From: Oxalobacter formigenes
GTDB taxonomy: Bacteria > Pseudomonadota > Gammaproteobacteria > Burkholderiales > Burkholderiaceae_D
Reading direction: 5' to 3'
DNA: 64,000 nucleotides
NCBI GenBank assembly: GCA_023667225.1
Contig: JAMPAN010000003.1
Location: 1 to 64,000, forward strand
Shown here one piece after another: positions 59,291-64,000 of this stretch (its first letter is position 1; every line of letters starts with the position of its first letter). The position numbers and the translations under genes are program-made. A model generated the notes under the pieces. That model was not told the origin of the DNA. It ran no database searches and saw nothing but the letters and a program-made list of their open reading frames with translations.

Positions 59291-60541
59291 TTAATGTTTT
59301 TCCTCGCCAATCAAATGCAGTGAATCCTGTATTTTCTGGTTGGCGGCATGCCAGCGCATGAAGAGGAGGGTCATGGCGGCTACAAAAAGGCCAAAGATGA
59401 CGATGATGGTATGAACATTCAGATCCAGCATGATCATGAGGCCGTACATCATCAGCATAGTGATGATGGAGATATTTTCATTGAAATTCTGTACGGCAAT
59501 CGAATGGCCGGCCGATAGCAGCACATGCCCGCGGTGCTGTAAGAGCGCGTTCATTGGCACAACAAAGAAGCCGGCCAGCATACCGATAAGGATTAAGAGA
59601 GGGTAGGCAAACCAGAGCGAGCGAACCATGGTCATAATCATGACGACAAATCCCATGGCGATGCCAATCCACATGACACCAAGCGATTTTCGCAGGGGGA
59701 TAAACCGGGCGGCACCGACAGCGCCCATCGTAATTCCGATAGCACAGACACCTTGCAGGAAAGCAGCTTTGTCCAATGGAAGGTCCAGGGCTTCTTCAGC
59801 CCATTTCAGCACGATGAATTGCAATGTGGCACCAGCTCCCCAGAAGAGTGTAGTGATTGCCAGGGAGATTTGTCCCAGTTTGTCTTTCCAGAGGGTAGTC
59901 AGGCTGCGGCAGAAGCTTTTGATCAGCAGGACAGGGTTGGTTGGTTGCTTTTCATAACGTGCGCCGGTATCCGGTATGCGCAGGTTGAAGGCGGCGGCCA
60001 GGGCATAAATGATAAAGACGATAGCCAGCGAGGCCTTGTGGGGAGAATCAAAAAACGGAAAGATGTGGTTTAACAGCCAGGCAGATACGCCGGCGTTGAT
60101 CAGTGCGCCGCCCATCACGGTACCCAGAATGATGGATGTTACTGTCAGCCCTTCTATCCAGCCGTTAGCCATGACCAGTTTTTCTGCGGGGAGGAGTTCG
60201 GTCAGTATGCCGTATTTGGCTGGTGAATAGGATGCCGCACCAAATCCAACGACAGAATAGGCGAAAAGGGGGTGAATGCCCAGAAAAATCAGGATGCAGC
60301 CTACAATTTTGATGGAATTTGCTATAAACATGACGCGGCCTTTGGGGAAAGCATCGGCAAAAGCGCCGACAAAAGCAGCCAGTCCGATATAAGAGATGAC
60401 AAATACCTGCTTGAGCATGGGAGTCATCCATCCGGGTGCTTTTCTTGCAACCAGCAGGGAAATGGCAACAAACAGTAGGGCGTTATCTGCAAGGGAAGAA
60501 AAGAATTCTGCTGCTAAAATGGTGTAGAAACCGCGTTTCAT
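59291..60541 (-). CDS. lplT: Lysophospholipid transporter LplT
   Basis: A 416-residue MFS protein with twelve TM segments. Characteristic are FYTILAAEFFSSLADNALLF at the start, FPKGRVMFIANSIKIVG near residue 66, PAKYGILTELLPAEKLVMAN near residue 107, and VPMNALLQHRGH near residue 333, typical of LplT. It flips lysophospholipids to the inner leaflet for reacylation. No aas acyltransferase is fused or adjacent. It precedes tonB by 24 bases on the same strand and is divergent from alr. Confidence 0.92.
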   Translation of the reverse strand: MKRGFYTILAAEFFSSLADNALLFVAISLLVARKAPGWMTPMLKQVFVISYIGLAAFVGAFADAFPKGRVMFIANSIKIVGCILIFLGIHPLFAYSVVGFGAASYSPAKYGILTELLPAEKLVMANGWIEGLTVTSIILGTVMGGALINAGVSAWLLNHIFPFFDSPHKASLAIVFIIYALAAAFNLRIPDTGARYEKQPTNPVLLIKSFCRSLTTLWKDKLGQISLAITTLFWGAGATLQFIVLKWAEEALDLPLDKAAFLQGVCAIGITMGAVGAARFIPLRKSLGVMWIGIAMGFVVMIMTMVRSLWFAYPLLILIGMLAGFFVVPMNALLQHRGHVLLSAGHSIAVQNFNENISIITMLMMYGLMIMLDLNVHTIIVIFGLFVAAMTLLFMRWHAANQKIQDSLHLIGEEKH

Positions 60542-60705
60542 GATTTTGGGGAAGGTCTGTAACGGGGTGATAGTTTATAACATGAAAGAGTATCAAAGCC
60601 GAATTTTTCTCCGGGAAGGAGTGAAGATTTATTTTATAGGCTGGAGTAAAATGCCTTCCTTCTCCTGCCCGTAACCAGGTTTGTTTGCCCAGGAAAATTC
60701 TTACT

Positions 60706-61782
60706 ATGTCCAGACCACTTGTTGCCTATATTGATGTGGCTGCCATGCAGCATAATCTTTCGCTTGCCCGTTCGCTGGTTCCGCAGTCCCGTGTCTGGGC
60801 TGTGGTCAAGGCAAACGGGTATGGACATGGACTGGAGTGCTGCGCAAGGGCTTTTGTTGATGCGGATGGTTATGCGCTGGCGGAGATTGAGGCGGCTGTT
60901 TATTTGCGTGACCTGGGGTACAAAAAGCCGATTTTGCTGCTGGAAGGGTTTTTCAGCGAAAATGAGCTTCCGGTTATTGCCCATTATGATCTGGAATTTG
61001 TTGTCCATTCGAAAGAGCAGATCGCTATGCTGGAAAGCAAGGTGGGCGCTCCCAGGCTGAAGGTTCATCTTAAAATGAATACCGGCATGAATCGTCTCGG
61101 ATTTAAACCGGAAGAATACCGATCGGCTTATGAGCGAATAAGAGCGCTGCCATCGGTTCAGTCTGTTTCCCTCATGACGCATATGGCCAATGCCGAAGAA
61201 CGCGGACATCCCAGACTGGATGTTGCCGAACAGATGCGTCGTTTTGAAGCAGGCGCAAAAGAGATTGACGCTTTGCGCAATCTTTCCAATTCCGCCACGA
61301 TTCTGTTACATCCGGAAGTGTTTTCCCATTGGGTTAGGCCTGGTATTATGCTGTACGGCGGTACGCCCGGCGGCAAGACCGCAGAGGAGTTTGGTCTGAA
61401 ACCGGCCATGACGTTGACCAGTGAGCTGATCCAGATACTGGATATTGCCGAAGGGGAAGCTATTGGTTATGGCAGCTGCTTTGTTGCCACATATCCCATG
61501 CGGATTGGTGTGGTGGCTTGCGGTTATGCCGATGGTTATCCGCGAACAGCGCCGGAGGGTACGCCTATTCTGGTGGACGGTATTAAAACACGCCTTGTCG
61601 GGCGGGTTTCCATGGATATGATGACGGTTGACCTGACCCCGATTCCTGATGCCCATTATGGCAGCGAGATTGTCCTTTGGGGAGACGGGCTGCCGATTGA
61701 TGAAGTGGCCGAAGCGGCTGGAACACTGGGCTATGAACTGATGTGTGCGCTTTCAAAGCGTCCCCGGATTGTGGAGCGCTGA
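60706..61782 (+). CDS. alr: Alanine racemase, biosynthetic
   Basis: A PLP enzyme that makes D-alanine for peptidoglycan. The 358-residue protein has the PLP lysine in AVVKANGYGHGLE at residue 35, KMNTGMNRLGF near residue 129, the second catalytic base Tyr in EAIGYGSCF near residue 255, and VGRVSMDMMTVDLT near residue 300. ATG 60706 with AGGAAA upstream is chosen; an earlier in-frame start is less likely. The stop overlaps radA by one base (TGATG). Confidence 0.96.
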   Translation: MSRPLVAYIDVAAMQHNLSLARSLVPQSRVWAVVKANGYGHGLECCARAFVDADGYALAEIEAAVYLRDLGYKKPILLLEGFFSENELPVIAHYDLEFVVHSKEQIAMLESKVGAPRLKVHLKMNTGMNRLGFKPEEYRSAYERIRALPSVQSVSLMTHMANAEERGHPRLDVAEQMRRFEAGAKEIDALRNLSNSATILLHPEVFSHWVRPGIMLYGGTPGGKTAEEFGLKPAMTLTSELIQILDIAEGEAIGYGSCFVATYPMRIGVVACGYADGYPRTAPEGTPILVDGIKTRLVGRVSMDMMTVDLTPIPDAHYGSEIVLWGDGLPIDEVAEAAGTLGYELMCALSKRPRIVER

Positions 61783-63152
61783 TGGCAAAAGCCAGGACGG
61801 TTTTTACTTGTACGGAGTGCGGCGGCATCAGCAGTAAATGGGCGGGAAAGTGTCCTTCTTGCGGACAGTGGAATACCCTGGCTGAAACAGTTGCCGAAAA
61901 AGGTGCCAGCCGTTTTTCCGGGCAATACAGGGGACTGGCTGAAGCTGCTCCGGTGCAAAATCTGGCTGAAATTGAGGCCGTTGATGTACCCCGTATTGTG
62001 ACCGGTATCAATGAATTTGACCGTGTGCTGGGCGGCGGACTGGTGCCGGGCGGAGTGGTTTTGATTGGCGGCGATCCGGGAATTGGCAAATCCACGCTGC
62101 TTTTGCAGGCATTAGCTAATCTGGCAAAACTGCACCGGGTGCTTTATGTGAGCGGTGAGGAATCCGGCGCGCAGATTGCCATTCGCGCCCGGCGGCTTTC
62201 TCTTCCCACCTGGGACTTGCAACTTCAGGCAGAGATCCAGCTGGAAAAGATTCTTGCCACGCTTGCAGAACAAAAGCCGGATATTGCTGTTATTGACTCT
62301 ATTCAAACGTTGTATTCCGAAGCGCTGTCTTCTGCGCCTGGTTCTGTGGCGCAGGTGCGTGAGACAGCCGCGCAGCTGACGCGCATGGCCAAACAAACCG
62401 GCACCGGCATTATTCTTGTGGGGCATGTGACCAAGGAAGGCGCGCTGGCGGGACCTCGCGTGCTGGAGCATATTGTTGATACGGTGCTTTATTTTGAGGG
62501 GGATGCACATTCCAGTTTCCGCCTGGTTCGTGCGTTCAAGAATCGTTTTGGCGCGGTAAACGAGATGGGGGTTTTTGCCATGACGGAAACCGGGTTGAAA
62601 GGGGTTTCCAATCCGTCAGCGCTTTTTCTTTCCCATCACGAAAAGCAGGTGCCGGGCGCCTGCGTTATGGTAACGCAGGAAGGAATGCGTCCTCTTCTGG
62701 TTGAAATACAGGCGCTGGTGGATGCTTCTCCGCTTCCCAATGCGCGGCGTCTTTCTGTGGGGCTGGAGCATAACAGGCTGGCGATGCTTCTGGCGGTGCT
62801 GCATCGCCATGCAGGTATTGCGGCTTATGATCAGGATGTTTTTATCAATGCTGTCGGCGGTGTCCGGATTTCGGAGCCGGCAGCTGATCTGGCTGTTTTG
62901 CTGGCTATTTATTCTTCTCTGCGCAATCGTCCCTTGCCACGCGGGCTGGTGGTTTTTGGCGAGGTAGGGCTGGCCGGTGAAATTCGTCCGGCTCCGAGAG
63001 GGCAGGAGCGTTTGCGTGAAGCAGTCAAGCTGGGGTTTTCGATTGCCATTATTCCCAAAGCCAATATGCCCAGGCAGAAAATGGAGGGAATGGACATTGT
63101 TGCTGTGGAAAGGATAGATGAGGCGCTGGAGCGTCTTCATGAGCTGGCCTGA
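61782..63152 (+). CDS. radA: DNA repair protein RadA
   Basis: A RecA-like branch-migration helicase important in recombination and transformation. The 456-residue protein has a zinc finger with Cys10, Cys13, Cys24 and Cys27 (CTECGG...KCPSCG), Walker A GGDPGIGKST near residue 95, the RadA-specific KNRFG in RAFKNRFGAVNEMG near residue 252, and a C-terminal Lon-protease-like domain with GGVRISEPAADLAVLLAIYS. It starts at ATG 61782 within the alr stop. With comEC and recJ it suggests a full DNA-uptake and recombination set. Confidence 0.96.
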   Translation: MAKARTVFTCTECGGISSKWAGKCPSCGQWNTLAETVAEKGASRFSGQYRGLAEAAPVQNLAEIEAVDVPRIVTGINEFDRVLGGGLVPGGVVLIGGDPGIGKSTLLLQALANLAKLHRVLYVSGEESGAQIAIRARRLSLPTWDLQLQAEIQLEKILATLAEQKPDIAVIDSIQTLYSEALSSAPGSVAQVRETAAQLTRMAKQTGTGIILVGHVTKEGALAGPRVLEHIVDTVLYFEGDAHSSFRLVRAFKNRFGAVNEMGVFAMTETGLKGVSNPSALFLSHHEKQVPGACVMVTQEGMRPLLVEIQALVDASPLPNARRLSVGLEHNRLAMLLAVLHRHAGIAAYDQDVFINAVGGVRISEPAADLAVLLAIYSSLRNRPLPRGLVVFGEVGLAGEIRPAPRGQERLREAVKLGFSIAIIPKANMPRQKMEGMDIVAVERIDEALERLHELA

Positions 63153-63179
63153 CAGGAAGGCCGGCAGAATAGGGAAGTA

Positions 63180-64000
63180 TTATGCCAGGCCTGCCAAAAG
63201 GCAGGATGCAGCCTGGATGCCGCTTCTTACGGCAGATTCCAGCGTACCTGGATAGCCTGAATGGAGGTAATCACCGGCAAAAACCAAACCAGGTATGCCG
63301 CTTGAAGTATTGGGGCGAATCAGTGCCGGGCGGCAGGCAAAGGTGGCTTGCCGTTCCGAGATGGTTCGGCTCCATTGCGGAGAAGCCAAAAGCGGCTGAT
63401 GAAAAACGGCAGACAGCTGACGGGCTGTTGTTGTTTCAAGATCTTTGCGTGTGATGCCTTCAAGTGAAGAAGAGGCGCTGATAACAACAGCCAGTATGCC
63501 TTCCCATTCGGGATTGAGCCAGCCCCGGTCGAAAACAAATTGTCCCCGGTGTTCCAGTGTTGCATCCTCTTTCAGGGCGGAGAAGGGAAATGGAAGGCGA
63601 ATAGCCGGAGAATAGCCAAAATAGCAAGTGTGGATAGGTTCAAAGTCAAGGGAATCGAAAAGGGTGGTTTCTTTCTGCCTTTTGAGCAGGGCCGCAGCTG
63701 CCGGAGCAGGCGTGGCAATGACAACTGCATCAAAAGGTTGGCCGGCTACCCGCCAGCCGCATTCTGTTTGGTTGAGAGAACGGATGGTGTTCCCGCCAAT
63801 AAAAACACCGCCGCGCTGGCGGACAAAGGCTACGGCTTTTTCCGGAAAAAGGGAGGAAAGATCCTGTTTGGGAATCAGCATGTCTGAGGCTTTCCGGCCT
63901 TTGCCAATGCTGTCATGCAGAATGTTCAGAAAGATTTGTGCGGAAGCTTGTTCAGGCGGTGTATTTAATGCCGCGACACAGAGAGGCCGCCACAGGAGGG
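63180..64000 (-). CDS. hpnE: Hydroxysqualene/squalene-associated FAD-dependent desaturase HpnE, partial
   Basis: The C-terminal part of a flavoprotein in hopanoid biosynthesis that converts hydroxysqualene to squalene. The gene runs past the window edge, so its 5' part is missing. From the edge the frame reads LLWRPLCVAALNTPPEQASA and KASDMLIPKQDLSSLFPE, then ends with GLVFAGDYLHSGYPGTLESA and VRSGIQAASCLLAGLA, a typical HpnE FAD-binding C-terminus. Hopanoid genes should lie to the right. It is convergent with radA. Confidence 0.9.
   Translation of the reverse strand, partial: LLWRPLCVAALNTPPEQASAQIFLNILHDSIGKGRKASDMLIPKQDLSSLFPEKAVAFVRQRGGVFIGGNTIRSLNQTECGWRVAGQPFDAVVIATPAPAAAALLKRQKETTLFDSLDFEPIHTCYFGYSPAIRLPFPFSALKEDATLEHRGQFVFDRGWLNPEWEGILAVVISASSSLEGITRKDLETTTARQLSAVFHQPLLASPQWSRTISERQATFACRPALIRPNTSSGIPGLVFAGDYLHSGYPGTLESAVRSGIQAASCLLAGLA

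Overview
This is a bacterial chromosome segment from a betaproteobacterium of the order Burkholderiales, most likely the family Oxalobacteraceae (an Oxalobacter-like gut or host-associated organism). That is inferred from gene content and order: guaB-guaA, pyrG-kdsA-eno-ftsB, moaE-crcB-clpB, mltG-tmk-holB-tatD, tsaB-rimI-udg, lplT, alr-radA and hpnE. No rRNA or other species marker is present, so the genus is an inference.

Layout. 1-3470: end of an unknown upstream region, then guaB-guaA (GMP synthesis) closed by a strong terminator. 3567-10539: an AT-rich accessory island with two restriction-modification systems. The first is a DpnII-like GATC system with an extra methyltransferase and a coupled 61-residue ORF. 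The second is an NgoMIV-like system with a Vsr repair nuclease. Between them lie a decayed gene, a possible small membrane protein and a lipoprotein. 10668-15349: a compact run queE-queD-tadA-ldcA-nadA-nadC (queuosine precursor, tRNA inosine, murein recycling, NAD). 15778-19633: accessory region with an AraC regulator plus EamA exporter, a short DUF3300 protein, and a divergent pair of frameshifted genes (a small monooxygenase-like protein and an HxlR regulator). 19867-23388: moaE-crcB-clpB, with a sigma32-type promoter before clpB. 23540-24742: an AT-rich glycosyltransferase with a run of 12 G in its coding strand, a likely phase-variation switch.

24797-31263: FAD-linked oxidase, YihY membrane protein, and a minus-strand biotin cluster NRDE-bioF-bioH-bioC. 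31529-35105: mltG-tmk-holB-tatD. 35173-35490: a small isolated transcription unit with an FNR-like box, a -10 element, a predicted pseudoknot leader, a 24-residue hydrophobic peptide and a terminator. I regard it as the most novel item here. 35771-39915: ankyrin protein, nadB, recJ. 40085-49917: lolC-lolD, a second tatD, comEC, then pyrG-kdsA-eno-ftsB. 50025-50694: tRNA-Asn with an ideal promoter and terminator, followed by an integrase remnant and a phage-like protein. 51155-53138: an unusual flavin disulfide-reductase homologue and a thioredoxin-like protein. 53349-57329: gluQ, two tandem CoA-binding proteins, tsaB-rimI-udg. 57346-60541 (minus): lplT-tonB-exbB-exbD. 60706-63152: alr-radA. 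63180-64000: partial hpnE on the minus strand.

How they fit together. Several pathways recur: NAD synthesis (nadA, nadC and the separate nadB), tRNA modification (queE, queD, tadA, gluQ, tsaB, rimI), energised outer-membrane transport (tonB-exbBD), and DNA entry or defence (comEC, radA, recJ, two R-M systems, vsr). Core genes are GC-rich and tightly packed. The R-M island, the glycosyltransferase and the 17.5-19.8 kb stretch are visibly AT-richer and contain broken genes, so they look like acquired or decaying DNA.
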